From Streptomyces sp. NBC_00490 (lineage in GTDB: Bacteria > Actinomycetota > Actinomycetes > Streptomycetales > Streptomycetaceae): a DNA stretch of 64,000 bases. This document shows positions 17,447-26,250 of the stretch, piece after piece. A model generated the notes under the pieces. It worked only from the letters and a program-made list of their open reading frames with translations. It did no database searches and was not told where the DNA came from. The position numbers and the translations under genes were made by a program. The number at the start of each line of letters is the position of its first letter. The stretch's first letter is position 1. The DNA is taken from NCBI RefSeq assembly GCF_036013645.1, contig NZ_CP107869.1:3720001-3784000 (forward strand), read 5' to 3'.

Positions 17447-18850
17447 ATGGCCGACGATCCCCTTCCCCCGCTCCTGGAAGCCGTCCTCAGTGTCGGCACC
17501 GATCTCGAACTGCGCACCACCCTCCAGCACATCGTGGACGCCGCCGCCGACCTCACCGGCGCCCGGTACGCCGCGCTGGGGACGGCCGACCCGGGTCAGG
17601 ACGGGCTCATCGAGCTGCGCACCCCGGGCACCGCCCCGCGCACGGCGGTCTCGCTCACCGTGCCGATCCGGGTGCAGGACGAGGAGTTCGGCACGCTGCA
17701 CCTCGCGGACAAGGGCAAGGAGCCCTTCACCGCCGAGGACGAGCAGCTCCTGCACGTCCTCGCCGCCCAGGCCGGTATCGCCATCGGGAACGCCCGGCTG
17801 TACGAGGCGGCCCGGCAGCGTGAGCGCTGGATCGAGGGCGCGGCGGCCGTGACGACCGCGCTGCTCGGCGAGGGGTCCGCGGCCGACGCGCTCACGACGG
17901 TCGCCGAACGCGCCCGCCTGCTCGCCGACGCCTCCGCGGGTGTCATCCTCCAGCCCACCGCGGAGGGCGGCATGGAGATCGTGACCGCCTCGACGTACGA
18001 CGATCCGGGCGACATCGTCGGCACTACGATCGCCCCCGGCAGTCCGGTGCTGGAGCAACTCCTCGGCGGTGAACCGGTGTTCGTCGACGACTCGGCGACC
18101 GACCCGCGGATGACGACGCCGGTACGGCACCGGTTCGGGCCCAGCATGATGCTGCCGCTCCAGGCCGGCGGTCGGCTGATCGGGACCCTCGCCCTGCCCC
18201 GTCGGCGCGGCGACCGCCCGTACACCTCCGTGGAGCGCCTGCTCGCGGTCCAGTTCGCCTCGCAGGCCGCGCTCGCCCTGGTCCTCGCCGACGCCCAGCA
18301 CAGCCGCGAGCTCCTCGCCGTCTTCGAGGACCGCGACCGTATCGCCCGGGATCTGCACGACCTCGTCGTCCAGCGGCTGTTCGCCACCGGGCTGATGCTG
18401 GAGTCCATCCAGCGCCGCGGCGGGGCGGACGACGTGCGCGAGACGCTGGGGAAAGCGGTCGACGAGCTCCAGTCGACCGTCCAGGAGGTCCGTACGACGA
18501 TCTTCGCGCTGCAGCAGCCGCCCGCGGACGCCCCGACGACGTTCCGGGGCAGGGTGCTCCGGGAGACGGCGGGGGCGGCGGCCCTGCTGGGATTCGCGCC
18601 GTCCGCGCAGTTCACCGGCGCGGTCGAGAACCGTGTCCCCGAGCAGACGGCCGGCCATCTCCTCACCGCCCTGCGCCGCGCCCTCGCCACCGCGTCCCGC
18701 CGCTCCGGCGTCTCGCGCATCGAGGTCAGGGTCGACGCGACGGCGGCCCTGCCGGACGGCCGGGAGGGCGTACGACTGACGGTGTGCGACGACGGGACGG
18801 CCGACGACGGGGGCGCGGGGACGACCGTGACCTGGCAGGCGCCGCTGTGA
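17447..18850 (+). CDS. GAF-GAF sensor histidine kinase with degenerate ATPase domain
   Basis: A 467-residue cytoplasmic protein. GAF domains lie at about 15-140 and 160-295. A HisKA_3 dimerisation helix follows with the phospho-acceptor motif RDRIARDLHDLVVQRLFATG (His near residue 303), as in DevS/DosT-type NarL-partner kinases. The C-terminal ATPase is odd. The N-box is RRALATASRRSG with no Asn, the D-box survives as VCDDGTADD, and no G2 box is seen before the protein ends in TTVTWQAPL. It may therefore be a pseudokinase or phosphatase-biased sensor. No response regulator gene lies next to it. The start is ATG 17447, 44 bases after mbl. Confidence 0.8.
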   Translation: MADDPLPPLLEAVLSVGTDLELRTTLQHIVDAAADLTGARYAALGTADPGQDGLIELRTPGTAPRTAVSLTVPIRVQDEEFGTLHLADKGKEPFTAEDEQLLHVLAAQAGIAIGNARLYEAARQRERWIEGAAAVTTALLGEGSAADALTTVAERARLLADASAGVILQPTAEGGMEIVTASTYDDPGDIVGTTIAPGSPVLEQLLGGEPVFVDDSATDPRMTTPVRHRFGPSMMLPLQAGGRLIGTLALPRRRGDRPYTSVERLLAVQFASQAALALVLADAQHSRELLAVFEDRDRIARDLHDLVVQRLFATGLMLESIQRRGGADDVRETLGKAVDELQSTVQEVRTTIFALQQPPADAPTTFRGRVLRETAGAAALLGFAPSAQFTGAVENRVPEQTAGHLLTALRRALATASRRSGVSRIEVRVDATAALPDGREGVRLTVCDDGTADDGGAGTTVTWQAPL

Positions 18851-18881
18851 GGTCAGGAGGTCGAGGGGGCTGGACGCGGTG

Positions 18882-19805
18882 TCAGCACGCGAACCAGCAG
18901 CGCACCGTCGTCCCCTCCTCGCCGGTGTGGGTGCGGACGAGGTCGGCGATCAGGTTGACCAGCAGCAGGCCCCGCCCGCCGCGCTGGTCGCGGGCCGCGG
19001 GCCGCCGTCCCGCCAGGGGATCGGCGAGCCGTCCCTTGTCCCGCACCTCGCACACCGCGTACCCGTCCTCGCCCCACACCCGCAGCGTCCCCGAACCGCC
19101 GCCGTGCACCACGCTGTTGGTGGTCAGCTCGGCCGCGGCCAGGGTGAGGTTCTCCAGTGCGATCCCGGTCAGTCCGAGCCGGGCGCCCTCGACGGTCGCG
19201 AGATGGCGGACCTCGGGCAGCGATCCGGCGTCGAAGGAGAGGGCGAGCACGTCCGCGACGACGGGCAGCGGCTCGTTGTAGCGGGCCACGACGTCGTCGG
19301 GGGCGTATCGGACGCTGTCCTGTTCCGGTCCGCCGCCGGACGGGATGACCGTGGGGTGGGTGGCGTAGGCGTCGGCGAGCACCCGGTCGTCGAGGCGCCG
19401 GACGTCGTAGGGGCACAGGATGGTCGCGAACCGGCCCGCGAAGGCCGCGTTGATCAGTGCCTCGTGCTGGACGCACGCGGGGTACTCGCCGGCCGTGCGG
19501 CCGGCCCAGATCGGTTCGCCGATGATCCGCACCCGGCGGCCGTCCGGCTGGGCGTCGGCGAAGGCGCGCAGCACGCCGGGGATGATCCGGCCGGGGTTGC
19601 GGCCGGCCTCCCGCATGTCCAGGAGCCGTACGGTGTCGGCGGCGTCGCCGAGGGCGTCGCGGATCAGCCGGAGGTTGTCGCCCGGCACGGCGACGGCGAC
19701 CGGTTCGCCCGCGTCGAGGCCCTCGCGGACGAAGGGGATCGTGCCGGCGAGGTAGTCCTCGTCGTCCTGGTAGAAGAGGGCGGGGTGCAGGAAGGCGGCG
19801 GTCAC
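18882..19805 (-). CDS. MEDS-domain anti-sigma/ATPase regulatory protein
   Basis: A 307-residue protein. The N-terminal half (about 1-165) is a MEDS sensor domain (HPALFYQDDEDYLAGTIPFV, VAVPGDNLRLI, GRVRIIGEPIW-like block, LINAAFAG, LCPYDVRRL). The C-terminal half is an RsbW/SpoIIAB-type ATPase: LTLAAAELTTNSVVHGGG as N-box and RGGRGLLLVNLIADLV as G-box. MEDS domains occur in DcmR and in actinobacterial anti-sigma regulators. Translation is coupled to the upstream STAS gene by a 4-base overlap. A partner-switching pair is the obvious reading; which sigma factor it controls is unknown. Confidence 0.85.
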   Translation of the reverse strand: MTAAFLHPALFYQDDEDYLAGTIPFVREGLDAGEPVAVAVPGDNLRLIRDALGDAADTVRLLDMREAGRNPGRIIPGVLRAFADAQPDGRRVRIIGEPIWAGRTAGEYPACVQHEALINAAFAGRFATILCPYDVRRLDDRVLADAYATHPTVIPSGGGPEQDSVRYAPDDVVARYNEPLPVVADVLALSFDAGSLPEVRHLATVEGARLGLTGIALENLTLAAAELTTNSVVHGGGSGTLRVWGEDGYAVCEVRDKGRLADPLAGRRPAARDQRGGRGLLLVNLIADLVRTHTGEEGTTVRCWFAC

Positions 19806-20167
19806 GGCTGCGTCACCTCGATTCCCGACAGGCCCGGCCAGAACATGTCCAGCGTCCGGCTCAGGGTGGGCGGCGGGCGGTGCAGCTGCAGCAGCCGGCC
19901 CTCCTCCAGTCGCCGCGCGGCGGACGCGAGGGCATCGGCACCCGCGACATCGACGAAGGTCACCTCCGACATCTCCAGCCGGTACACGTTCGTACGCGCG
20001 CCCAACGCCTGCTCCAATGCGCGCTCCCAGATCTCGTGCGTGCCGTGGCCCACCTCACCCACGGCGCGTAGACCGCTGCGCCCGCGCAACGCGGACACCA
20101 TAAGGCGCGGTGCCGCGCCGGCGGACCGCTGAGGTGGTCGCTCGTGAAGATGCACGCCCTCTCCCAC
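19802..20167 (-). CDS. STAS-domain protein lacking the phosphorylatable Ser
   Basis: A 121-residue protein (GTG start at 20167; the in-frame ATG at 20104 could give a shorter form). It has a STAS core, with EMSEVTFVDVAGADALASAA at the usual phosphorylation site. Where anti-anti-sigma factors have D-S-(S/T)-G, this has D-V-A-G, so phosphorylation by the neighbouring ATPase kinase seems impossible. It overlaps the MEDS/anti-sigma gene by 4 bases. It may be a constitutively active antagonist or a scaffold rather than a switch. Confidence 0.75.
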   Translation of the reverse strand: MGEGVHLHERPPQRSAGAAPRLMVSALRGRSGLRAVGEVGHGTHEIWERALEQALGARTNVYRLEMSEVTFVDVAGADALASAARRLEEGRLLQLHRPPPTLSRTLDMFWPGLSGIEVTQP

Positions 20168-20415
20168 TGCCCGTGCGCGTTCTCCGCTCTTCGTGTGGGC
20201 ATTCTCCCGCTCTTCGCGGACGAAACGCGCTTACCCCGGCGGGGGCTTGTCAATCCCCGCCTCGTGGGTGTAGCCCGCCACCGGTCGGGCAGGCGCACGA
20301 TCAGTGCCGCCGGGCCCCCGCGGAGCCGGCTGTCCGGCTCCGCCCGGATTCCGGTGGGCGACGAAGGAGGCACATCAGGGCGACGACGGTCGGGGACCGA
20401 CGAGGCGGAGACACG

Positions 20416-21099
20416 ATGTCAGCGGCACACACATCTCTCACGGGGCGGCTGAACACCCTGGTCATCGACGGCAGTACGGAAGCGGGCCGGGCGGAGCTGC
20501 GGCCGCGCGGCGAGCTCGTGCACGGTTGTGCGAAGGTCCTGGACGAGACCCTGACGGCGCTGCCGGACGGGGTCAGCAGGGTCGAACTGGACATGTCCGC
20601 CGTGGTGTTCATGGACACCGCCGGGCTCCAGTTCCTGGAAGTCCTCGACAGCTACAGCCGTCGGCGGCGCGTCCCGGTGTCCGCCACCGGCTGGACCGGG
20701 CAGCCGCGCCGGATCCTGGAGCTCGCCGGCCTGGACACCGCCGACCCGCTGCGGGCGGCCCCGCGCCCGGCCGGCCCCGAGCCCGCTCCCCCGGCCCCCT
20801 CCGCGGTGGCCCTGGAGCGCGCGGAGCAGCTCTGTCTGCTGCGCGAGGAGGTCGAGCAGCTCCGCCAGGCGATCGCCTCCCGGCCCGTGATCGACCAGGC
20901 CCGCGGCATCCTCATGGCCGCCCACTCCTGTACGTCCGAAGAAGCCTGGACCGTCCTGCGCACGACCTCCCAGCTCTCCAACACCAAGCTGCGCACGATA
21001 GCCGAGGCCCTCACGGCCGGCACCGGATCCGATGGCCCGCCGCCGCCCGAGGAGGTGCGCACGGCGTTGCGTACGGCGGTCAGGGTCTGTCTGAACTGA
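20416..21099 (+). CDS. STAS-ANTAR fusion protein
   Basis: A 227-residue protein. An N-terminal STAS domain (about 15-115) has VVFMDTAGLQFLEVL, so Thr replaces the usual phospho-Ser. After a Pro/Ala linker, an ANTAR RNA-binding domain follows (about 145-205: RPVIDQARGILMAAHSCTSEEAWTVL, then LSNTKLRTIAEAL). ANTAR domains bind paired hairpins and prevent termination. The fusion would connect partner switching to antitermination. It is divergent from the MEDS/STAS pair across a 248-base spacer in which I see no gene. Confidence 0.85.
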   Translation: MSAAHTSLTGRLNTLVIDGSTEAGRAELRPRGELVHGCAKVLDETLTALPDGVSRVELDMSAVVFMDTAGLQFLEVLDSYSRRRRVPVSATGWTGQPRRILELAGLDTADPLRAAPRPAGPEPAPPAPSAVALERAEQLCLLREEVEQLRQAIASRPVIDQARGILMAAHSCTSEEAWTVLRTTSQLSNTKLRTIAEALTAGTGSDGPPPPEEVRTALRTAVRVCLN

Positions 21100-21169
21100 C
21101 GCGGTCCTGGTGGATCTTGGCGCCGAAGCCCGTTGATCGATTCCTCGGCCGGACCGTAGGTTCCGTCGT

Positions 21170-22042
21170 ATGACGAATCTCCGGATCGGTGTGATGTACG
21201 ACCGCGACTGGGCCCCCGAGGGGCTGCCCGACTTCGCGCGGCGGGCCGAGGCGCTCGGCGCGGACGACCTGTGGGTGGTGGAGGACCTCGGCTGGAACGG
21301 CGGGGTCTCGGCGGCGGCCGTGGCGCTGGGCGCGACGGGGCGGTTGCGGGTGGGCATCGGGATCGCACCGGCGCCGTTGCGCAGTCCGGCGCTGCTGGCG
21401 ATGGAACTGGCCACGCTGGCAAGGGTGTTCCCGGGCCGGCTGGTGGCCGGGATCGGTCATGGCGTACGGGAGTGGATGGAGCAGGTCGGTGTCGCGCCGC
21501 GTTCTCCGCTGGCCCTGCTGGAGGAGACGATCACCTCCGTGCGGGCGCTGCTCCACGGGGAGCGGGTCAGCTTGGAGGGCCGGGAGGTGCGGATGGACGA
21601 CATCCGGCTCGTCCATCCGCCCGCCGAGCCGCCGCCGTTGGTCGCCGGTGTGGTGCGGCCCCGTTCCCTGGAGCTGTCGGGGCGGGTCGCGGACGGCACC
21701 CTGATCGCCGAGGGGCACGGTCCGCGGGACCTGGAGAACATCCGGGCGCTGCTCGCGAAGGGCGGGGCGGGCGAGGACCACACGCTCAGTGTCTTCGCGT
21801 TCTGCAAGGTGGGTGACGACCCCGAGGAGGTGGCCCGGACCCTGCACCCGCACACCGAGGGCCACGGTGCCTGGCTGGGGCGCCCGCAGGAGGAGGTCTT
21901 CACGGTCTCCGGCAGCGCGGCACAGGCCGCCGAAAACATCGGTGCGCTGCGGGCGTCCGGCGCCGACACCGTCGTCCTCCGCTTCGTCGGCCCTGAGCCG
22001 CTCCGGCAGTTGGAAGCCGTCCTGGAGGCCGCCGAGCGCTGA
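21170..22042 (+). CDS. LLM-class flavin-dependent oxidoreductase
   Basis: A 290-residue luciferase-like monooxygenase. It has an N-terminal beta strand IGVMYDRDW, LWVVEDLGWNGGVSAAAVAL, LRVGIGIAPAPLRSPALLAMELATL, RLVAGIGHGVREWM and a C-terminal DTVVLRFVG, in the F420/FMN-binding TIM-barrel order. Length is at the short end of the family. It stands alone. Actinomycete members often use F420, but the cofactor is not certain from this sequence. Confidence 0.85.
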   Translation: MTNLRIGVMYDRDWAPEGLPDFARRAEALGADDLWVVEDLGWNGGVSAAAVALGATGRLRVGIGIAPAPLRSPALLAMELATLARVFPGRLVAGIGHGVREWMEQVGVAPRSPLALLEETITSVRALLHGERVSLEGREVRMDDIRLVHPPAEPPPLVAGVVRPRSLELSGRVADGTLIAEGHGPRDLENIRALLAKGGAGEDHTLSVFAFCKVGDDPEEVARTLHPHTEGHGAWLGRPQEEVFTVSGSAAQAAENIGALRASGADTVVLRFVGPEPLRQLEAVLEAAER

Positions 22043-22280
22043 GCCGTCCCACAGCAAACGCACAGGTCAGGGGGGCCGTAGAGGGATAACCCTCGAATGA
22101 CCCCCGACCCAATGACATGCCACGGTCAAATCTGCCACTCTTCCTCCACCCCGCGCACCGGCCGCACACGCCGAGCGCGGAGGCTCCCGCACGGCCCTGC
22201 TCAGCTCGACCCGGACAGCACACCCGTCTGCCCGGTCTGTCACCGGCCGTCGACGCGCGGCCGTCGCAGTAGGAGCAAGA

Positions 22281-24674
22281 GTGAGACGTACCCCCCGCCC
22301 GGCGACCGCAGCCGGAGCCCTGGCCGCCACCGCCGCACTGCTGGCCCTCGGCATACAGACGGTCCCCGCGGCCGCCGAGACCTCCCCCCACCCGAGTCCC
22401 CTGCGCACCGGCGGCCTCCAGGCCGAACTCACCCCGGCCCAGCACGCGGCGCTGCTGAAGAAGGCATCGAAGCAGACCGCGGCGACGGCCGGCACGCTCG
22501 GCCTGGGCGCGAAGGAGAAACTGGTCGTCAAGGACGTCGTCAAGGACAACGACGGCACCCTGCACACCCGTTACGAGCGCGCCTACGCCGGTCTGCCGGT
22601 CCTCGGCGGCGACCTGGTCGTGCACACCCCGCCGGCCGCCGAGGCCACCGGCACGGTGAGCACCACCTTCAACACCAAGCGGACCATCAAGGTCGCCTCC
22701 ACCACCGCCGCGTTCGCCAAGTCCGCCGCCGAGACCAAGGCACTCAAGGCCGCCAAGGCCCTCGACGCCGTCAAGCCCACCACCGACAGCGCCCGCAAGG
22801 TGATCTGGGCGGGCGGCGGCACGCCGAAGCTCGCCTGGGAGACGGTGGTCGGCGGCCTCCAGGACGACGGCACACCCAGCCAGCTGCATGTCGTCACCGA
22901 CGCGAGCACGGGCGCGGAGCTGTACCGGTACCAGGCCGTCAAGACCGGCACGGGCAACAGCCAGTACAGCGGCACCGTCACCATCGGCACCACGCTGTCC
23001 GGTTCGACGTACCAGCTGAACGACACCACGCGCGGCACCCACAAGACGTACAGCCTCAACAACGGCACGTCCGGCACGGGCACGTTGATGACCGACGCGG
23101 ACGACGTGTGGGGCACCGGCTCCGGCTCCAACACGCAGACCGCCGGGGTGGACGCCCACTACGGCGCCCAGACCACCTGGGACTTCTACAAGAACACCTT
23201 CGGCCGCAGCGGCATCAAGAACGACGGCGTGGCCGCCTACTCGCGCGTCCACTACAGCACGGCGTACGTCAACGCCTTCTGGGACGACGACTGCTTCTGC
23301 ATGACCTACGGCGACGGCACCAGCAGCACCCACGCGCTGACCTCGCTCGACGTCGCCGGCCACGAGATGACCCACGGCGTCACCTCCAACACCGCGAACC
23401 TCAACTACACCGGCGAATCGGGCGGGTTGAACGAGGCGACGTCCGATATCTTCGGCACCGGCGTGGAGTTCTACGCGGCCAACTCGACCGACGTGGGCGA
23501 CTACCTCATCGGCGAGAAGATCGACATCAACGGCGACGGCACGCCCCTGCGTTACATGGACGAGCCCGACAAGGACGGCGGCTCCGCGGACAGTTGGTAC
23601 TCCGGCGTCGGCAACCTCGACGTCCACTACTCCTCGGGCCCGGCGAACCACATGTTCTACCTGCTCTCCGAGGGCAGCGGCACCAAGACCGTCAACGGCG
23701 TCACCTACAACAGCCCGACCTCCGACGGCGTCGCGGTCACCGGCATCGGCAGGGCCGCGGCCCTGCAGATCTGGTACCGGGCGCTGACGACGTACATGAC
23801 GTCCAGCACCTCGTACGCGGGCGCCCGCACCGCCGCCCTGAGCGCGGCCGCCGACCTCTACGGCACCAGCTCCACCCAGTACGCCGGGGTCGGCAACGCC
23901 TTCGCCGGCATCAACGTCGGCAGCCACATCACGGTCCCGACGACCGGCGTCACGGTCACCAACCCGGGCAGCCAGTCCTCGACCGTCGGCACCGCGGTGA
24001 GCCTCCAGATCAGCGCGAGCAGCACCAACAGCGGCTCACTGACCTACGCGGCGAGCGGCCTGCCGACCGGCCTGTCGATCAACGGCTCCACGGGCGCCGT
24101 CTCCGGCACCCCGACGACCGCGGGCACATACAGCACGACGGTCACGGTGACCGACAGCACGGGCGCGACCGGCACCGCCTCCTTCACCTGGACGGTCAGC
24201 TCCAGCGGCAGCGGCACCTGCACCTCGGCCCAGCTCCTGGGCAACCAGGGCTTCGAGTCGGGCAACACCACCTGGACCGCCAGCAGCGGCGTCATCACCA
24301 GCTCCAGCAGCCAGGCGGCCCGCACCGGCTCCTACAAGGCCTGGCTGGACGGCTACGGCTCCACCCACACCGACACGCTCTCCCAGTCGGTGACCGTCCC
24401 GAGCGGCTGCACGGGCACCACGTTCACCTTCTACCTGCACATCGACACGGCCGAGACCACCACCAGCACCCAGTACGACAAGCTGACGGTCACCGCCGGA
24501 TCGACCACCCTGGCCACCTACTCCAACCTGAACGCGGCCAGCGGCTACGTCCAGAAGTCCTTCAGCCTGTCCGCCTTCGCGGGAACCACCGTCACGCTGA
24601 AGTTCTCCGGCGTCGAGGACTCCTCGCTCCAGACCAGCTTCGTGGTGGACGACACGGCCGTGACGACCGGCTGA
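22281..24674 (+). CDS. secreted M4 (thermolysin-like) metalloprotease with C-terminal Ig-like and extra domains
   Basis: A 797-residue secreted zinc protease. A signal peptide is present (basic start, then AAGALAATAALLALGI, AXA site near 33), followed by an FTP/PepSY propeptide to about 225. In the M4 domain, HEMTH (about 361-365) and GGLNEATSD (Glu near 385) supply the zinc ligands, and DVHYSSGPANHMFY has the acid-stabilising His. Beyond 550 there is an Ig-like putative domain (GSLTYAASGLPTGLSINGST), then a beta-rich C-terminal module of about 145 residues (FESGNTTWTASSG) typical of secreted actinomycete proteases. It starts at GTG 22281 behind AGGAGC. It is monocistronic with a strong terminator. 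Confidence 0.92.
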   Translation: MRRTPRPATAAGALAATAALLALGIQTVPAAAETSPHPSPLRTGGLQAELTPAQHAALLKKASKQTAATAGTLGLGAKEKLVVKDVVKDNDGTLHTRYERAYAGLPVLGGDLVVHTPPAAEATGTVSTTFNTKRTIKVASTTAAFAKSAAETKALKAAKALDAVKPTTDSARKVIWAGGGTPKLAWETVVGGLQDDGTPSQLHVVTDASTGAELYRYQAVKTGTGNSQYSGTVTIGTTLSGSTYQLNDTTRGTHKTYSLNNGTSGTGTLMTDADDVWGTGSGSNTQTAGVDAHYGAQTTWDFYKNTFGRSGIKNDGVAAYSRVHYSTAYVNAFWDDDCFCMTYGDGTSSTHALTSLDVAGHEMTHGVTSNTANLNYTGESGGLNEATSDIFGTGVEFYAANSTDVGDYLIGEKIDINGDGTPLRYMDEPDKDGGSADSWYSGVGNLDVHYSSGPANHMFYLLSEGSGTKTVNGVTYNSPTSDGVAVTGIGRAAALQIWYRALTTYMTSSTSYAGARTAALSAAADLYGTSSTQYAGVGNAFAGINVGSHITVPTTGVTVTNPGSQSSTVGTAVSLQISASSTNSGSLTYAASGLPTGLSINGSTGAVSGTPTTAGTYSTTVTVTDSTGATGTASFTWTVSSSGSGTCTSAQLLGNQGFESGNTTWTASSGVITSSSSQAARTGSYKAWLDGYGSTHTDTLSQSVTVPSGCTGTTFTFYLHIDTAETTTSTQYDKLTVTAGSTTLATYSNLNAASGYVQKSFSLSAFAGTTVTLKFSGVEDSSLQTSFVVDDTAVTTG

Positions 24675-24689
24675 CACTCCCCGCACACA

Positions 24690-24721
24690 GCGACGCGGGT
24701 CCCGTCCGGGGCCCGCGTCGC
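24690..24721. terminator. strong hairpin between convergent protease and wHTH genes
   Basis: A 14-bp stem with a GTCC loop: GCGACGCGGGTCCC at 24690-24703 paired with GGGGCCCGCGTCGC at 24708-24721, including one G-U pair. It lies 16 bases after the protease stop and 10 bases before the end of the minus-strand gene, so it can serve both. Confidence 0.8.
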
Positions 24722-24730
24722 CGCGCGTGC

Positions 24731-25081
24731 TCACACCTCTTCGACCGCCACCGCACCGGCGCGGGGCGCGTCCTGCCGGTGCCCGTCCACCTGGACGAGC
24801 AGCCCGAGCAGCGAGGCGACGGTGAGCCCGGCCTCGGCGGGGTGGCGCAGGATCTTGCCCTGCGCGATCCGGTAGGTGTTGCTGCGCCCCTCCCGTGTGT
24901 GGGACAGGTATCCGCTCTGCTCCAGATCGGAAATGATCTTCTGGACAGCGCGCTCCGTGAGTCGGCAATGGGCGGCGATGTCGCGCACCCGAGCGCTCTG
25001 ATTCTCGGCAATGGCCGCCAGTACCCGCGCATGGTTGGTGATGAACGTCCACCCCGCGTGCGGCTCCGTCGCTCCACTCAT
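24731..25081 (-). CDS. winged-helix transcriptional regulator (MarR-like)
   Basis: A 116-residue protein with one winged helix: VLAAIAENQSARVRDIAAHC, then LTERAVQKIISDLEQSGYLS and a short wing SHTREGRSNTYRI. The C-terminal tail is about 40 residues, with no obvious ligand domain. It resembles small MarR/ArsR-type actinomycete regulators. The gene converges on the M4 protease and has an AT-rich upstream region (25100-25150) that probably contains its promoter. Confidence 0.75.
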   Translation of the reverse strand: MSGATEPHAGWTFITNHARVLAAIAENQSARVRDIAAHCRLTERAVQKIISDLEQSGYLSHTREGRSNTYRIAQGKILRHPAEAGLTVASLLGLLVQVDGHRQDAPRAGAVAVEEV

Positions 25082-25217
25082 GAAGGCATCGTACGCCTAG
25101 GGATTCCGGTAAGAAAATACACGAAGCGAATTTCATGTATCCCTTGACGTGAGTTAGCGTTCGGGTGAACCTGGTGACGTCGGAACGGTGGGTGTTCCCA
25201 GCCCTGGGGAGAGGACC

Positions 25218-25922
25218 ATGTCCAAGTCGGCACCCTGCTGCGCCGGGCCGGTCAACGAATGCACGAGGCTTGCCGGCCACGGCGCTGAGACACGGCTGAC
25301 GGTCTGCGCCCGGCCCGACGGCGACCGGACGACGGTCACCGTGCGCGGCGACCTCGACCTCGCCGCCGACCAGGAGCTTCAGCAAGCCCTGCGCTCGGCG
25401 CTCACGGACTCCGGCAAGGGCATCGACCTGGACCTCGCCGGCGTCGAGTTCTGCGACTGCTCCGGACTCAACACCCTGCTGGGAATCCGGCAGCAGGCCC
25501 TCGACCAGTGCAAGACGGTCACGATCCACGCCATCAGCCCGGCCGCCGAACGAGTGTTCGCCCTCACCAATACCCTGCCCCTGTTCACCTCGGAGGGTCA
25601 GATGGTCCAGGAGGACGACGCCTCGCACGCCGCGACGGACCCGCGGGTCGAGGTCGTACAGCTGCGGCGGGCGATGCAGACCCGGGGGCTCATCGATCTG
25701 GCCCGCGGCATCCTCATGGCCACCTTCTCGCTCAGCGCGGAGGAGGCCTGGAGCGTCCTGGTGATGACCTCGCAGAACACCAACACCAAGCTCCATCGCG
25801 CGGCACAGCAACTGGTGGACTCCGTCCGGGGCGAACCCCCGCCCGAGGAGGCCCGCAAACAGCTGACCGCCGCCGTAACCCACGTCACCGCCGTACGCGA
25901 GAGGGCGCAGGGGGCGGAGTAA
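25218..25922 (+). CDS. STAS-ANTAR fusion protein
   Basis: A 234-residue paralogue in architecture of the protein at 20416. Its STAS domain (about 20-120) has VEFCDCSGLNTLLGIR, where Cys replaces the usual first Ser but the next Ser is kept. The ANTAR domain (about 150-210) has TRGLIDLARGILMATFSLSAEEAWSVL and TNTKLHRAAQQLV. ATG 25218 is preferred over 25188 because GGGAGAGGA precedes it by 3 bases. Two STAS-ANTAR genes within 5 kb suggest paired antitermination regulators. Confidence 0.85.
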   Translation: MSKSAPCCAGPVNECTRLAGHGAETRLTVCARPDGDRTTVTVRGDLDLAADQELQQALRSALTDSGKGIDLDLAGVEFCDCSGLNTLLGIRQQALDQCKTVTIHAISPAAERVFALTNTLPLFTSEGQMVQEDDASHAATDPRVEVVQLRRAMQTRGLIDLARGILMATFSLSAEEAWSVLVMTSQNTNTKLHRAAQQLVDSVRGEPPPEEARKQLTAAVTHVTAVRERAQGAE

Positions 25923-26250
25923 GGAACACACGCGGGACGGCGGCAGCCGCTCGTCGGATCCGGAGCCCCACCATGCGGTCGCGGCTCAGCCGCGCGGTCC
26001 CGCGCCGTGCAGGAGCGTGTCGATGACGAGCGTGGCCTGCGCGTCCGGGTCCTGATCCGCGCCGGGCCTGTTGAGGGCTTCACCGAGAAGGGCGTAGTAC
26101 ACCTGCCGCGTCCACTCCAGGTCCGCGTCCGGGGCGAGGAGCCCCTTCGTCGCCGGGTCGGCCTGGACCCGGTGAACCGGGAGCACTTCCGCCGCGTCCT
26201 GGTCCGGTTCGTCGCCCCCGCCCCGCCCGGGCGCAGATCAACGGTCGACC
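25923..26250 (-). pseudogene. TetR-family regulator C-terminal remnant
   Basis: The minus-strand frame ending at TGA 25986-25988 encodes APDADLEWTRQVYYALLGEA and then an ATLVIDTLLHGAG tail, the typical last two helices of a TetR ligand domain. Only about 75 in-frame codons are recognisable, and no HTH or proper start lies upstream. It is best read as a decayed gene. Confidence 0.55.

Noticed and set aside
22097..25147. Plus-strand ORF of 1,016 codons over the M4 protease
   Set aside because: Arg/His/Pro-rich alternative frame of the protease gene; no homology-like motif.
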